Of a stretch of 64,000 nt of DNA, positions 1 to 10,164 are shown piece by piece. The stretch is from Limnohabitans sp. TEGF004 (GTDB lineage: Bacteria > Pseudomonadota > Gammaproteobacteria > Burkholderiales > Burkholderiaceae_C), in NCBI RefSeq assembly GCF_027924965.1, contig NZ_AP027056.1:124001-188000 (forward strand), given 5' to 3'. Under the pieces are notes generated by a model, which saw only the letters and a list, made by a program, of their open reading frames with translations, did no database searches and was not told the origin of the DNA. Every line of letters starts with the position of its first letter. The stretch's first letter is position 1. The translations under genes and the position numbers were made by a program.

Positions 1-149
1 TGGGCTACCACCACGGCTGCGGCCGCTTGTTGCGCAAGTTCGAAGCGCGCACCAACACGCGTGGCCACGTTTGGTATCGCTGGTTCAACGAGATTCCGGT
101 GGTCTTGCTGACCATTGCCGTGATCTTGGTGGTCGTCAAACCTTTCTAA
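1..149 (+). CDS. hemJ: HemJ-type protoporphyrinogen IX oxidase, C-terminal fragment
   Basis: The window opens inside a gene; the frame starting at base 3 encodes 48 residues and ends with TAA at 147-149. The visible part contains WYRWFNEIPV followed by a hydrophobic helix and ends VVVKPF. This arrangement (R-x-FNEIP, last membrane helix, terminal KPF) is typical of the HemJ/UPF0093 membrane family, which oxidises protoporphyrinogen IX to protoporphyrin IX in haem synthesis in bacteria lacking HemG/HemY; databases often label it CopD-like. Identification rests on the last quarter of the protein only. Confidence 0.72.
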   Translation, partial: GYHHGCGRLLRKFEARTNTRGHVWYRWFNEIPVVLLTIAVILVVVKPF

Positions 150-164
150 AACACGCGCTGGCCC

Positions 165-1262
165 ATGCGTAAAACGTCCGCTTGGCCCCTGTCGCAAATT
201 TGCGTGGCGTTGATCGTCTACGCCAGTCTGTATCCGTTTGACCATTGGCGTGACCAAGGCATTTGGACGTGGTCATTTCTCACCGCACCTTGGCCCAAGT
301 ATTGGTTGGGGTTTGATGTGGTGGCCAACGTCTTGGGTTACGCCCCGCTGGGCTTTTTCTTAACTTTGAGCGCCATGCGCATGGGCTGGCAAACCCGCGA
401 GGTGTTGCTCTCCACGTTGGCGGCTGCGGTGCTGTCGCTCACGATGGAAGGCCTACAAAGCTACTTGCCAGCGCGCGTGCCATCGTTGCCAGATTTTTTG
501 CTCAACACCTTGGGCGCTTTCATGGGTGCGGTGTTGGCCAATTCGCTCGAGCATTTAGGACTGCTGCGCCGCTGGAGCCAGTTTCGCGAACGTTGGTTTG
601 TGCGTGACGCCTACATGGCCTTGGTGTTGATGGCGGTGTGGCCTGCCGCTTTGTTGTTTCCGGTGGCTGTGCCCCTGGGTTTGGGGCAGGTTTGGGAGCG
701 TGTGGAAGATGCGTTGACCAGCGCTTTTGAAGCCACGCCGTTTGAAGATTGGATTCCGCTGCGTGCCTTTGAGCTGGAGCCTTTGCTGCCAGGCGCTGAG
801 CTGTTGTGCGTGATGTTGGGCTTGCTTGTGCCGTGCTTGTTGGGCTTTGGTGTGATTCGCCAAGCGGGGCAGCGCTTGGTGTATGTGTTGGTGGTGTTGG
901 GCATGGCGTTGGGCGTGAGTGCCTTGTCAGCCGCACTCAGCTACGGCCCCGCGCACGCGTGGACTTGGCTGGACTTGCCTGTGGTGCTGGGCTTGGTTTT
1001 TGGTTGTGTGGTGGCTTTGTTGTTCTTGCCGCTGTCGGCCCGCACTGCTTGGGCGTTTTTGTTGCTCGCGGTGTTGGTGCAACAAAGCGTGTTGAACCAG
1101 TCACCCGAGAGTGCGTACTTTGCACAGACCTTGCAAACTTGGGAGCAGGGCCGATTCATTCGCTTTCATGGCCTGGTGCAATGGTTGGGCTGGCTGTGGC
1201 CCTATGCCGTGTTGATGCTGGCGCTGGGGCGTTTGTCACGTGAGCGCAGCACGCAAAACTAA
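165..1262 (+). CDS. VanZ-family multi-pass membrane protein
   Basis: 365 residues, almost entirely hydrophobic helices. Residues ~10-140 have the VanZ-like pattern: a first helix with YPFD, a second with FDVVANVLGYAPLGF, then an acidic MEGLQSYLPARVPSLPDFLLN loop region and another helix. The rest (residues ~145-355) adds several more predicted membrane segments, so the protein is about twice the length of a bare VanZ domain. VanZ domains are linked to teicoplanin resistance and envelope functions, but for this long form the role is unknown. It starts 15 bases after hemJ ends, and the [2Fe-2S] protein follows 9 bases after it. No clear Shine-Dalgarno sequence precedes the ATG. Confidence 0.8.
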   Translation: MRKTSAWPLSQICVALIVYASLYPFDHWRDQGIWTWSFLTAPWPKYWLGFDVVANVLGYAPLGFFLTLSAMRMGWQTREVLLSTLAAAVLSLTMEGLQSYLPARVPSLPDFLLNTLGAFMGAVLANSLEHLGLLRRWSQFRERWFVRDAYMALVLMAVWPAALLFPVAVPLGLGQVWERVEDALTSAFEATPFEDWIPLRAFELEPLLPGAELLCVMLGLLVPCLLGFGVIRQAGQRLVYVLVVLGMALGVSALSAALSYGPAHAWTWLDLPVVLGLVFGCVVALLFLPLSARTAWAFLLLAVLVQQSVLNQSPESAYFAQTLQTWEQGRFIRFHGLVQWLGWLWPYAVLMLALGRLSRERSTQN

Positions 1263-1271
1263 AATCTCTTC

Positions 1272-1607
1272 ATGACTCAAAACTCGTACTACAAACATCA
1301 CATTTTTTTCTGCCTGAATCAGCGCGAGAACGGCCAAGATTGCTGTGCCAACCACGGCGCACAAGAAACGTTTGACCATTGCAAAGCCCAAGTCAAAGCG
1401 GCAGGCCTCGCAGGCGCGGGCGGCGTGCGGGTGAACAAGGCGGGCTGCTTAGACCGCTGCGCAGGCGGCCCCGTGGCGGTGGTGTATCCCGAAGGCGTTT
1501 GGTACACGGTGATGGATAAGAGCGATGTGAACGAGATTGTGGAAAGCCACTTGAAAAACGGCCAAGTGGTTGAGCGCTTGGTGGTACCCGCCCACGTGGG
1601 GCGTTGA
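1272..1607 (+). CDS. Thioredoxin-like [2Fe-2S] ferredoxin-domain protein
   Basis: 111 residues with cysteines at 14, 24/25, 37, 59 and 63. The pattern of an early FFCLNQR, a CC pair and a late C-LDR-C motif matches thioredoxin-fold [2Fe-2S] proteins related to Clostridium pasteurianum ferredoxin and NuoE-like domains. It probably binds one [2Fe-2S] cluster in the cytoplasm; its electron partner cannot be told from sequence. It lies in a tight row between the VanZ-like gene and an alpha/beta hydrolase, 7 bases before the latter's ATG, which suggests co-transcription. Confidence 0.82.
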   Translation: MTQNSYYKHHIFFCLNQRENGQDCCANHGAQETFDHCKAQVKAAGLAGAGGVRVNKAGCLDRCAGGPVAVVYPEGVWYTVMDKSDVNEIVESHLKNGQVVERLVVPAHVGR

Positions 1608-1614
1608 GGCAGTC

Positions 1615-2238
1615 ATGAATTCACAAACCCAAAAAATCACCCTTGAAGGCGAAGCGGGCGTCATTGAAGCTTTGCGTGACGAGCCCGAGGGCGTGTCGCG
1701 TGGTGTGGCCATCGTGGCGCACCCGCACCCTTTGTTTGGCGGCACCATGGACAACAAAGTGGTGCAAACACTGGCGCGTGCCTTTGTGCAATGCGGCTGG
1801 ACGGTGGTACGTTTTAATTTTCGCGGCGTCGGCGCGTCGGCGGGCGAGCACGATACAGGCGCTGGCGAAGCGCGTGACTTTTTGCGCGTGGTTGAACAAG
1901 TAGCGCCCAGTGGTCTGTTGGTGATTGCAGGCTTTTCGTTTGGCTCTTTTGTGGCCAGCCATGCTTTGGCCGAGCTGCACACGCATCGTGCGATTGAGAA
2001 GGTGGTGTTTGTTGGCACGGCAGCACAGCGTTTCACGGTGGCGCCGATTGCGTCTGAGCTGCATGACAAAACGTTGGTCGTGCATGGCGAGCAAGACGAC
2101 ACGGTGTCGCTGGCCTCGGTGATGGACTGGGCGCGCCCACAAAGCCTGCCTGTGACGGTGGTACCAGGTGGCGGCCATTTCTTTCATGGACAATTGCCTC
2201 TTCTCAAGAATTTAGTGGTGCGCCATTTGCAGGGCTAA
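1615..2238 (+). CDS. Alpha/beta hydrolase of the HPHP (CC/Se motif) type
   Basis: 207 residues from ATG 1615; the frame is open upstream but would overlap the previous gene. The protein shows AHPHP at ~35-39 (oxyanion region), the nucleophile elbow GFSFG with Ser108, a late GEQDDTV segment for the acid residue and GGGHFFHG for the histidine. These match small serine hydrolases annotated in proteobacteria as alpha/beta superfamily hydrolases. Substrate unknown. It directly follows the [2Fe-2S] protein gene. Confidence 0.82.
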   Translation: MNSQTQKITLEGEAGVIEALRDEPEGVSRGVAIVAHPHPLFGGTMDNKVVQTLARAFVQCGWTVVRFNFRGVGASAGEHDTGAGEARDFLRVVEQVAPSGLLVIAGFSFGSFVASHALAELHTHRAIEKVVFVGTAAQRFTVAPIASELHDKTLVVHGEQDDTVSLASVMDWARPQSLPVTVVPGGGHFFHGQLPLLKNLVVRHLQG

Positions 2239-2310
2239 GCCTTGTCAGTGTCGACGGGCGTTTCCCTTTGAAGCGCGCCCAATTCTTTGACTTATTTTTT
2301 GAAGACAACC

Positions 2311-3474
2311 ATGACACGACTTCTGAGCACCACTTTCATTGGTTTTTTGATGGGTTTGACTTGCGTCTTTCATGCGCAAGCCCAAGTGCCACAGCCGCCT
2401 GAAATTGCAGCGCGTGCGTATTTGTTGGTGGATTTGACCGCGCAGCAAACCTTGGCGGAGCTGGATGCTGATAAGCCTATTGAGCAAGCGTCGTTGACCA
2501 AGTTGATGACGGCTTACATCGTGTTTGATGCACTCAAGGCTAAAAAAATCAGCTTGCATCAAACCTTTGGCGTGAGTGAGCGCGCTTGGAAAATGCCGGG
2601 TTCTCGCATGTTCATTGACCCTAAGATGAAAGTGCCAGTGGAAGACCTCATCAAAGGCATGATTGTTCAGTCTGGCAACGACGCCACCATGGCGCTGGCC
2701 GAAGGTGTGGGCGGCACGGCAGAGCACTTTGTGCAAATGATGAATGCCCAGGCCAAGGTGCTGGGCATGAAGTCCACGGGTTACAAGAATCCAGAAGGTT
2801 TGACCGAGCCAGGCCATACCACCACGGCGCGCGATCTGAGCATCTTGGCGGGTCGCTTGATGCAAGACTTTCCTGATTACGTGGGCTACTACGCGATCAA
2901 AAAATACCGCTACCCAGGCACGCCTGCAGCCAACGAAAACAACCGCAATTTGCTGCTATTTCGTGACCCCAGCGTGGATGGCCTGAAAACAGGCCACACC
3001 GACGCCGCAGGTTTTTGCTTGATCGCCACTGCCAAGCGTGAGGCGCCGGGTGTGGGCCAGCGCCGATTGCTGTCGATTGTGTTGGGAGCTTCTAGCGAGA
3101 ACGCCCGTGCCACCGAGTCACAAAAGCTGTTGAATTGGGGTTACACCGCGTTTGATGCCATCAAATTGTTTGATGCCAACCAAGCCGTGGTCACGCCCAA
3201 TGTTTGGAAGGGCCGCGGCAGCCAAGTCAAACTGGGCCGCTTCGCCCCTATCGTGGTGGCTGTGCCCGCAGGCGCTGCTGGCCGCATCCAAACCCAAGTG
3301 GCTCGCCCTGAGCCCTTGGTGGCGCCGCTCAACCGCGGTCAAGCAGTGGGGGCCTTGAAGGTCACCTTAGACCAAAAACCATTGGTTGATGTGCCTTTGT
3401 TGGTGCTCGAGACCGTGGAGCAAGCGGGCTTTGTGGGCCGCGCATGGGACACAGTGCGTTTGTGGGTCAAGTAA
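2311..3474 (+). CDS. dacC: D-alanyl-D-alanine carboxypeptidase (PBP5/6 family)
   Basis: 387 residues from ATG 2311 (an upstream in-frame TTG at 2287 is less likely, because the signal peptide MTRLLSTTFIGFLMGL starts at 2311). Signal peptide to ~24, then the class C low-mass penicillin-binding protein motifs: S61-L-T-K64 with the acylated serine, SGN at 121-123 and KTG at 226-228, followed by the C-terminal beta-domain and an amphipathic end (GRAWDTVRLWVK) that would anchor it to the inner membrane. It trims the terminal D-Ala from peptidoglycan pentapeptides in the periplasm. The choice of dacC over dacA is by family habit in beta-proteobacteria. Confidence 0.9.
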   Translation: MTRLLSTTFIGFLMGLTCVFHAQAQVPQPPEIAARAYLLVDLTAQQTLAELDADKPIEQASLTKLMTAYIVFDALKAKKISLHQTFGVSERAWKMPGSRMFIDPKMKVPVEDLIKGMIVQSGNDATMALAEGVGGTAEHFVQMMNAQAKVLGMKSTGYKNPEGLTEPGHTTTARDLSILAGRLMQDFPDYVGYYAIKKYRYPGTPAANENNRNLLLFRDPSVDGLKTGHTDAAGFCLIATAKREAPGVGQRRLLSIVLGASSENARATESQKLLNWGYTAFDAIKLFDANQAVVTPNVWKGRGSQVKLGRFAPIVVAVPAGAAGRIQTQVARPEPLVAPLNRGQAVGALKVTLDQKPLVDVPLLVLETVEQAGFVGRAWDTVRLWVK

Positions 3475-3502
3475 ACGTTATTTGAGGCATTTCGGGCTAG
3501 AT

Positions 3503-3531
3503 TTGCCTCCCTCTCTCGATGCTGATACACT
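3503..3531 (+). promoter_or_regulatory. Sigma70-type promoter for the rpsL (str) operon
   Basis: TTGCCT at 3503-3508, a 17-base spacer and TACACT at 3526-3531 fit the -35/-10 consensus (4/6 and 4/6 matches at ideal spacing). It lies 72 bases upstream of the rpsL ATG and just after the dacC stop. The transcript leader would be about 65 bases. Confidence 0.7.
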
Positions 3532-3603
3532 AGAAGGCTTTTCGGAAATTCCGAAGGGATTCACGTTTTCTTTTTATTTCAACGTTTAGGGACGTTACAA
3601 ACA

Positions 3604-3981
3604 ATGCCAACCATCAATCAATTGGTGCGTCAGGGGCGCGAGGTCGAAACGATCAAGTCCAAAAGCCCTGCGATGCAAAACTCTCCACAACGCCGTGGCG
3701 TGTGCACCCGTGTGTACACCACGACGCCTAAGAAGCCAAACTCTGCGCTGCGTAAAGTTGCCAAAGTTCGCTTGACCAACGGTTTCGAAGTTATTTCGTA
3801 CATCGGTGGTGAAGGCCACAACTTGCAAGAACATAGCGTTGTGCTCGTGCGCGGCGGTCGTGTCAAAGACTTGCCAGGTGTGCGTTACCACATCGTGCGC
3901 GGTTCGCTCGACTTGCAAGGCGTCAAAGACCGTAAGCAATCGCGTTCTAAGTACGGCGCTAAAAAGCCAAAGGCTAAGTAA
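3604..3981 (+). CDS. rpsL: 30S ribosomal protein S12
   Basis: 125 residues, full family length. The decoding-centre loop [13 protein letters not shown] and the second loop [14 protein letters not shown] are intact. Lys43 and Lys88, where streptomycin-resistance substitutions normally occur, are both lysine, so the allele looks streptomycin-sensitive. Asp89, the methylthiolation target, is present. First gene of the str operon, followed after 147 bases by rpsG. Confidence 0.98.
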
Positions 3982-4128
3982 GCACTGATCTTTTGATCAA
4001 ACAGGTGCTGTTTCCCGCGTGGCGCGGTGAATCAGCGTAGTGACCCGCTGTGGGTCGAGTAAGTGAAAACCAAGATGGTTTTTGCGGTGTCTGAAAAGAT
4101 GCCAACTGAAGCAATTAAGAGGTGAAAT
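3982..4128 (+). promoter_or_regulatory. rpsL-rpsG spacer with three short hairpins
   Basis: 147 non-coding bases carry three perfect inverted repeats in series: TGATC-tttt-GATCA (3986-3999), GACCC-gctgt-GGGTC (4042-4056) and AAAACC-aagat-GGTTTT (4066-4082). In Escherichia coli the equivalent S12-S7 spacer is folded and is the binding target for S7 feedback control of translation, so this spacer is a candidate for the same role. None of the hairpins has a terminator-like T run. Confidence 0.5.
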
Positions 4129-4599
4129 ATGCCACGTCGTCGCGAAGTCCCTAAACGTGAAATCTTGCCGGATCCAAAGTACGGCAATGTTGAGCTGTCT
4201 AAATTCATGAACGTGATCATGGAAGGCGGCAAGAAAGCTGTTGCCGAGCGCATCATTTACGGTGCCTTGGAGCAAATCGAACAAAAGTCGGGCAAAGATC
4301 CGCTCGAGTTGTTCAATGTGGCCATCAACAACGTCAAGCCCATGGTGGAAGTTAAATCCCGCCGCGTGGGTGGTGCTAACTACCAAGTGCCCGTTGAAGT
4401 TCGTCCAGTCCGTCGCTTGGCTTTGTCCATGCGTTGGTTGAAAGAGGCCGCTCGCAAGCGCGGTGAAAAATCCATGGCTTTGCGCTTGGCCAACGAGTTG
4501 TTGGAAGCGTCTGAAGGTCGTGGCGGTGCTATGAAAAAGCGTGACGAAGTTCACCGCATGGCCGAAGCCAACAAGGCGTTCAGCCACTTCCGCTTCTAA
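4129..4599 (+). CDS. rpsG: 30S ribosomal protein S7
   Basis: 156 residues beginning [12 protein letters not shown]. It binds the 3' major domain of 16S rRNA and nucleates the head of the small subunit, contacting E-site tRNA. The sequences [20 protein letters not shown] and [10 protein letters not shown] are family signatures. AGAGGTGAAAT precedes the ATG. The gene lies between rpsL and fusA as in the classical str operon and may repress its own operon by binding the upstream spacer. Confidence 0.98.
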   Translation: MPRRREVPKREILPDPKYGNVELSKFMNVIMEGGKKAVAERIIYGALEQIEQKSGKDPLELFNVAINNVKPMVEVKSRRVGGANYQVPVEVRPVRRLALSMRWLKEAARKRGEKSMALRLANELLEASEGRGGAMKKRDEVHRMAEANKAFSHFRF

Positions 4600-4614
4600 A
4601 TTCAAAGGTAAAAC

Positions 4615-6717
4615 ATGGCTCGCAATACCCCCATTGAGCGCTATCGCAACATTGGTATTTCAGCGCACATTGACGCTGGTAAAACCACCACGACAGAGCG
4701 TATTCTTTATTACACCGGTGTGAACCACAAGATTGGTGAAGTCCATGATGGCGCCGCCACTATGGACTGGATGGAGCAAGAGCAAGAGCGTGGTATCACG
4801 ATCACTTCTGCTGCCACCACTTGTTTCTGGAAGGGCATGGATGGCTCTTTCCCAGATCACCGCATCAACATCATTGACACCCCTGGTCACGTTGACTTCA
4901 CGATTGAAGTTGAGCGTTCCATGCGCGTGCTCGACGGTGCTTGCATGGTTTACTGCGCGGTGGGTGGCGTTCAGCCCCAATCCGAAACTGTGTGGCGTCA
5001 GGCTAACAAGTACAAAGTGCCACGTTTGGCCTTTGTAAACAAGATGGACCGTACGGGTGCCAACTTCTTCAAGGTCGTGGACCAGATGAAATTGCGCTTG
5101 AAGGCCAATCCTGTGCCAATCGTGATCCCAATCGGCGCTGAAGACAACTTCACCGGCGTGGTTGATCTCCGCAAAATGAAAGCCATCATTTGGGACGAAG
5201 CGTCTCAAGGTATGAAGTTCACTTTTGAAGAGATCCCAGCCAACTTGGTGGAGTTGGCCAAAGAGTGGCGCGAGAAGATGGTGGAAGCTGCTGCTGAAGC
5301 CTCTGAAGAGTTGATGAACAAGTACCTTGAAGAAGGTGACTTGACTGAAGAAGAAATCACACACGGCTTGCGTGTGCGTACCATCAACAGCGAAATTCAA
5401 CCCATGTTGTGCGGTACAGCGTTCAAGAACAAAGGCGTTCAACGCATGTTGGATGCAGTACTTGAATTGATGCCTTCTCCGTTGGACGTGAAAGCCATCA
5501 AGGGTTTTGACGAAGACGAAAAAGAAGTGATCCGTAAAGCGGATGACAACGAGAAGTTCTCCGCCTTGGCATTTAAATTGATGACCGATCCATTTGTGGG
5601 TCAGTTGACATTCGTGCGCGTTTACTCGGGCGTCCTGAAAAAGGGTGACACCGTGTACAACCCCGTGCGCGGCAAGAAAGAACGTATCGGTCGTATCGTG
5701 CAAATGCACGCCAACAACCGTGAAGAAGTTGATGAAATCCGTGCGGGCGACATCGCTGCTTGCGTGGGTTTGAAAGATGTGACCACAGGCGAAACCTTGT
5801 GCGATCCAGCAGCTGTGATCACCTTGGAGCGCATGGTGTTCCCTGACTCCGTGATTCGCCAAGCTGTTGAGCCAAAGACCAAAGCTGACCAAGAAAAAAT
5901 GGGTATGGCTTTGTCACGTTTGGCTGCAGAAGATCCTTCTTTCCGCGTGCAAACCGACGAAGAGTCGGGCCAGACCATCATTGGTGGCCAGGGTGAATTG
6001 CACTTGGAAATTATTGTCGACCGCATGAAGCGTGAATTCGGCGTTGAGGCCAACGTGGGCAAGCCTCAAGTGGCTTACCGCGAAACCATCCGTAAGACTG
6101 TCGAAGAAGCCGAGGGCAAGTTCGTTCGTCAATCCGGTGGTAAGGGTCAATACGGTCACGTGGTGCTCAAGGTTGAGCCTCAAGAAGCTGGCAAAGGCTT
6201 TGAATTCGTTGACGCGATCAAGGGTGGTGTGGTTCCTCGCGAATACATCCCCGCGGTGGAAAAAGGCGTGATCGAAGCTTTGAGCCAAGGTGTGTTGGCT
6301 GGTTACCCAGTTGTTGACGTCAAGGTGACTTTGCACTTCGGTTCGTACCACGATGTGGACTCGAACGAAATGGCTTTCAAGATGGCTGCCATCTTTGGTT
6401 TCAAAGAAGGTTGCCGCAAAGCTCAGCCCGTCATTCTGGAGCCCATGATGGCTGTGGAAGTTGAGACACCTGAAGACTATGCTGGTAGCGTGATGGGCGA
6501 CTTGTCCTCACGTCGCGGCATGGTGCAAGGTATGGACGACATGGTCGGTGGTGGTAAAGCGATTAAAGCTGAAGTGCCGTTGTCTGAGATGTTCGGCTAC
6601 TCAACCACCCTGCGTTCGATGTCACAAGGCCGCGCAACTTACACGATGGAATTCAAGCACTACGCTGAAGCCCCTCGCAACGTTGCTGAAGCCATTGTTG
6701 CTTCACGCGCTAAGTAA
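4615..6717 (+). CDS. fusA: Elongation factor G
   Basis: 700 residues, full length. GTPase motifs: AHIDAGKTT at 18-26 (P loop), [10 protein letters not shown] (switch I), DTPGHVDF (switch II) and NKMDRTGA. Domains II-V follow, including [13 protein letters not shown] at the end. It drives translocation of tRNA and mRNA with GTP hydrolysis and takes part in ribosome recycling with RRF. It starts 15 bases after rpsG with AAAGGTAAA as ribosome site. No sign of the Pseudomonas-type second fusA in this window. Confidence 0.98.
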   Translation: MARNTPIERYRNIGISAHIDAGKTTTTERILYYTGVNHKIGEVHDGAATMDWMEQEQERGITITSAATTCFWKGMDGSFPDHRINIIDTPGHVDFTIEVERSMRVLDGACMVYCAVGGVQPQSETVWRQANKYKVPRLAFVNKMDRTGANFFKVVDQMKLRLKANPVPIVIPIGAEDNFTGVVDLRKMKAIIWDEASQGMKFTFEEIPANLVELAKEWREKMVEAAAEASEELMNKYLEEGDLTEEEITHGLRVRTINSEIQPMLCGTAFKNKGVQRMLDAVLELMPSPLDVKAIKGFDEDEKEVIRKADDNEKFSALAFKLMTDPFVGQLTFVRVYSGVLKKGDTVYNPVRGKKERIGRIVQMHANNREEVDEIRAGDIAACVGLKDVTTGETLCDPAAVITLERMVFPDSVIRQAVEPKTKADQEKMGMALSRLAAEDPSFRVQTDEESGQTIIGGQGELHLEIIVDRMKREFGVEANVGKPQVAYRETIRKTVEEAEGKFVRQSGGKGQYGHVVLKVEPQEAGKGFEFVDAIKGGVVPREYIPAVEKGVIEALSQGVLAGYPVVDVKVTLHFGSYHDVDSNEMAFKMAAIFGFKEGCRKAQPVILEPMMAVEVETPEDYAGSVMGDLSSRRGMVQGMDDMVGGGKAIKAEVPLSEMFGYSTTLRSMSQGRATYTMEFKHYAEAPRNVAEAIVASRAK

Positions 6718-6850
6718 ACAAAACCCATGGGGCTGCGTCAAGCGGCCCCTGTCTGCGACGATGCGCCGCCCTGTCACCCGTGCGGGGCGAATCAGCAGTA
6801 TCGTGCAGACATAAAACCTGTACACGGGCACTGCTCTTTGGAGAAAAGAA
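6718..6850 (+). other. fusA-tuf intergenic spacer
   Basis: 133 bases without a reading frame of interest. It holds an imperfect GC-rich stem (GGGGC at 6731 pairing with GCCCC near 6747) without a T run, and a GGAGAAAAG ribosome site just before tuf. I see no convincing promoter, so tuf is probably read from the str promoter. Confidence 0.4.
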
Positions 6851-8041
<1,191 letters not shown>

Positions 8042-8054
8042 GCTAGGAATTTAA

Positions 8055-8369
8055 ATGTCCGCCAAGCAAAAGATTCGCATCCGCCTGAAGGCGTTTGACT
8101 ACAAATTGATCGACCAGTCTGCTGCTGAGATCGTTGACACTGCCAAGCGTACCGGCGCGATTGTTAAAGGCCCAGTGCCTTTGCCAACACGCATGAAGCG
8201 TTTTGACATCTTGCGTTCACCGCACGTCAACAAGACCAGCCGTGACCAGCTCGAAATCCGTACCCACCAGCGTTTGATGGACATCGTGGACCCAACTGAT
8301 AAAACAGTTGACGCCTTGATGAAACTCGACCTGCCAGCGGGCGTGGACGTCGAAATTAAGTTGCAGTAA
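8055..8369 (+). CDS. rpsJ: 30S ribosomal protein S10
   Basis: 104 residues, matching S10 (usually 102-104). The loop [20 protein letters not shown] is the conserved tip that enters the head of the 30S subunit. S10 (NusE) also joins NusB in antitermination of rRNA transcription. It sits close behind tuf, but 184 bases with a hairpin and a promoter separate it from rplC, so it may belong to the str transcript more than to the following S10 block. Confidence 0.98.
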   Translation: MSAKQKIRIRLKAFDYKLIDQSAAEIVDTAKRTGAIVKGPVPLPTRMKRFDILRSPHVNKTSRDQLEIRTHQRLMDIVDPTDKTVDALMKLDLPAGVDVEIKLQ

Positions 8370-8378
8370 TGTGACTTT

Positions 8379-8401
8379 GGGATGGGTCAAAAGCCCATCC
8401 C
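8379..8401 (+). promoter_or_regulatory. Stable hairpin after rpsJ
   Basis: A perfect 8-bp stem GGGATGGG / CCCATCCC with a 7-base loop lies 10 bases after the rpsJ stop. It has no T tract, so it is unlikely to be a simple intrinsic terminator; it could stabilise the 3' end of the upstream mRNA or weaken read-through. Confidence 0.4.
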
Positions 8402-8422
8402 AGCCCCCGCGCCAACGAGTAG

Positions 8423-8452
8423 TTGCTCTTGGCGCGGTTTTCGCGATATACT
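8423..8452 (+). promoter_or_regulatory. Internal promoter ahead of rplC
   Basis: TTGCTC at 8423-8428, an 18-base spacer and TATACT at 8447-8452. The -10 differs from TATAAT at one position. It would give a leader of about 95 bases before the rplC ATG, long enough for ribosomal-protein feedback control (L4 acts on the S10 leader in E. coli). Confidence 0.55.
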
Positions 8453-8553
8453 CGCGGGCTTCGTGCAATTTGCATGAGGATTTATCAACCGTCTTTCACG
8501 CAAAAACGTAACTGCCAATTGAAGTGGTTGCGGTGAGAGTTTTGGAGAAAACA

Positions 8554-9219
8554 ATGAGTCAAAGCATCCGTTTGGGATTGCTGGGTCGCAAGGTGGGCAT
8601 GATGCGTCTGTTCACTGATGATGGGGATTCGATCCCTGTCACGGTGTTGGATGTGTCCAACAACCGCGTGACCCAAGTGAAAACCCAGGAAAACGACGGC
8701 TATGTGGCCTTGCAGGTCACATTCGGTTCGCGCAAAGCATCGCGCGTGACCAAGCCAATGGCTGGACACCTTGCGAAAGCAGGCGTCGAAGCCGGTGAAA
8801 TCATCAAAGAATTCCACGTGACTGCTGATGTCGCAGCTAAGTACGCCGCTGGCGCTACTGTGCCTGTGACTGATGTGTTTGCAGTGGGCCAAAAGGTGGA
8901 CGTGCAAGGCACAACCATCGGTAAAGGCTTTGCTGGCACCATCAAGCGTCACCACTTCAAGTCACAGCGCGCGTCGCACGGTAACAGCCGTTCGCACAAC
9001 GTGCCTGGCTCTATCGGTATGGCACAAGACCCAGGTCGCGTGTTCCCCGGTAAGCGCATGTCTGGCCATTTGGGCGCTGACATCGTGACAACTCAAAACC
9101 TCGACGTGATTCGCATCGACGAAGCTCGCCAACTGTTGTTGATCCGTGGCGCAGTGCCTGGTTCAGCCGGTGGCTTCGTGACTGTGCATCCCGCCGTCAA
9201 AGCTAAAGGAGCGAACTGA
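8554..9219 (+). CDS. rplC: 50S ribosomal protein L3
   Basis: 221 residues from ATG 8554, preceded by TTTGGAGAAAACA; an upstream in-frame GTG at 8524 would add ten residues with no homology to L3. [14 protein letters not shown] at the start and [13 protein letters not shown] in the middle are L3 signatures; the glutamine methylated by PrmB falls in the [16 protein letters not shown] area. L3 binds 23S rRNA near the peptidyl-transferase centre. Its stop overlaps the start of rplD (TGATG). Confidence 0.97.
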   Translation: MSQSIRLGLLGRKVGMMRLFTDDGDSIPVTVLDVSNNRVTQVKTQENDGYVALQVTFGSRKASRVTKPMAGHLAKAGVEAGEIIKEFHVTADVAAKYAAGATVPVTDVFAVGQKVDVQGTTIGKGFAGTIKRHHFKSQRASHGNSRSHNVPGSIGMAQDPGRVFPGKRMSGHLGADIVTTQNLDVIRIDEARQLLLIRGAVPGSAGGFVTVHPAVKAKGAN

Positions 9220-9839
9220 TGCAAGTCGAACTCCTGAATGACCAAGGTCAAGCTGCGTCTAAGTACGACGCACCAGAAACCGTGTTCGGTCGTGAATACA
9301 ACGAAGATCTGGTTCACCAGATCGTGGTGGCTTACCAAGCTAACGCGCGTCAAGGCACTCGTGCCCAAAAAGACCGTGAGCAAGTTAAGCACTCGACTAA
9401 GAAGCCGTTCAAGCAAAAAGGCACCGGCCGCGCTCGCGCTGGTATGACGTCTTCGCCTCTGTGGCGTGGCGGCGGTCGCATTTTTCCGAACATGCCTAAC
9501 GAGAACTTCACACAGAAGATCAACAAGAAGATGTACCGCGCTGGTATGGCTTCGATCTTGTCCCAGTTGGCCCGCGAAGGTCGTTTGGCTGTGGTTGAGT
9601 CTTTGAAGGTTGATGCTCCAAAAACCAAATTGTTGGCAGCTAAATTCAAGGCGATGAACCTTGAATCAGTGTTAGTGATCTCTGAGGAAGTTGATGACAA
9701 CTTGTACTTGGCTTCACGCAACTTGCCAAACGTGTTGGTGGTTGAGCCTCGCTACGCAGATCCATTGTCATTGGTGCACTACCGTAAAGTCCTCGTGACC
9801 AAGGGTGCCATGGACCAACTCAAGGAGATGTTCGCATGA
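9219..9839 (+). CDS. rplD: 50S ribosomal protein L4
   Basis: 206 residues. The exit-tunnel loop lies in the middle ([20 protein letters not shown]). In E. coli L4 also represses transcription and translation of the S10 operon; whether this holds here is inference. Its ATG shares a base with the rplC stop and its own stop overlaps the rplW ATG by four bases, which implies translational coupling. Confidence 0.97.
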   Translation: MQVELLNDQGQAASKYDAPETVFGREYNEDLVHQIVVAYQANARQGTRAQKDREQVKHSTKKPFKQKGTGRARAGMTSSPLWRGGGRIFPNMPNENFTQKINKKMYRAGMASILSQLAREGRLAVVESLKVDAPKTKLLAAKFKAMNLESVLVISEEVDDNLYLASRNLPNVLVVEPRYADPLSLVHYRKVLVTKGAMDQLKEMFA

Positions 9840-10162
9840 GCCACGGACACAAACAAACCAAATTCGACGAAGGTCGTTTGATGCAATTGTTGGTCTCTCC
9901 CGTCGTGTCCGAAAAGGCCACCATGGTTGCAGAAAAGCATAACGTCGTCACCTTCAAAGTGCTGCAAAACGCTGAAAAGCCTGAGATCAAAGCCGCTGTG
10001 GAATTGATGTTCAAGGTTGAAGTTCAAAGCGTGAACGTGGTTAACACAAAAGGTAAGGCCAAGCGCTTTGGCAAGTCTATGGGTCGTCGCGACAACGTTC
10101 GCAAGGCTTATGTGACTCTGAAGCCAGGTCAAGAACTGAACATCTCTGGGGAGGCCGCTTAA
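9836..10162 (+). CDS. rplW: 50S ribosomal protein L23
   Basis: 108 residues. [19 protein letters not shown] is the L23 signature and the C-terminal half has [16 protein letters not shown]23 sits at the mouth of the exit tunnel and docks trigger factor and SRP. The first ~12 residues ([12 protein letters not shown]) extend slightly beyond the E. coli protein. ATGA overlap with rplD. Confidence 0.97.
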   Translation: MSHGHKQTKFDEGRLMQLLVSPVVSEKATMVAEKHNVVTFKVLQNAEKPEIKAAVELMFKVEVQSVNVVNTKGKAKRFGKSMGRRDNVRKAYVTLKPGQELNISGEAA

Positions 10163-10164
10163 TC

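Noticed and set aside
4660-5892. A 410-codon minus-strand open frame inside fusA
   Set aside because: Antisense to a full-length EF-G with all GTPase motifs; the His/Phe-rich product is a typical shadow.
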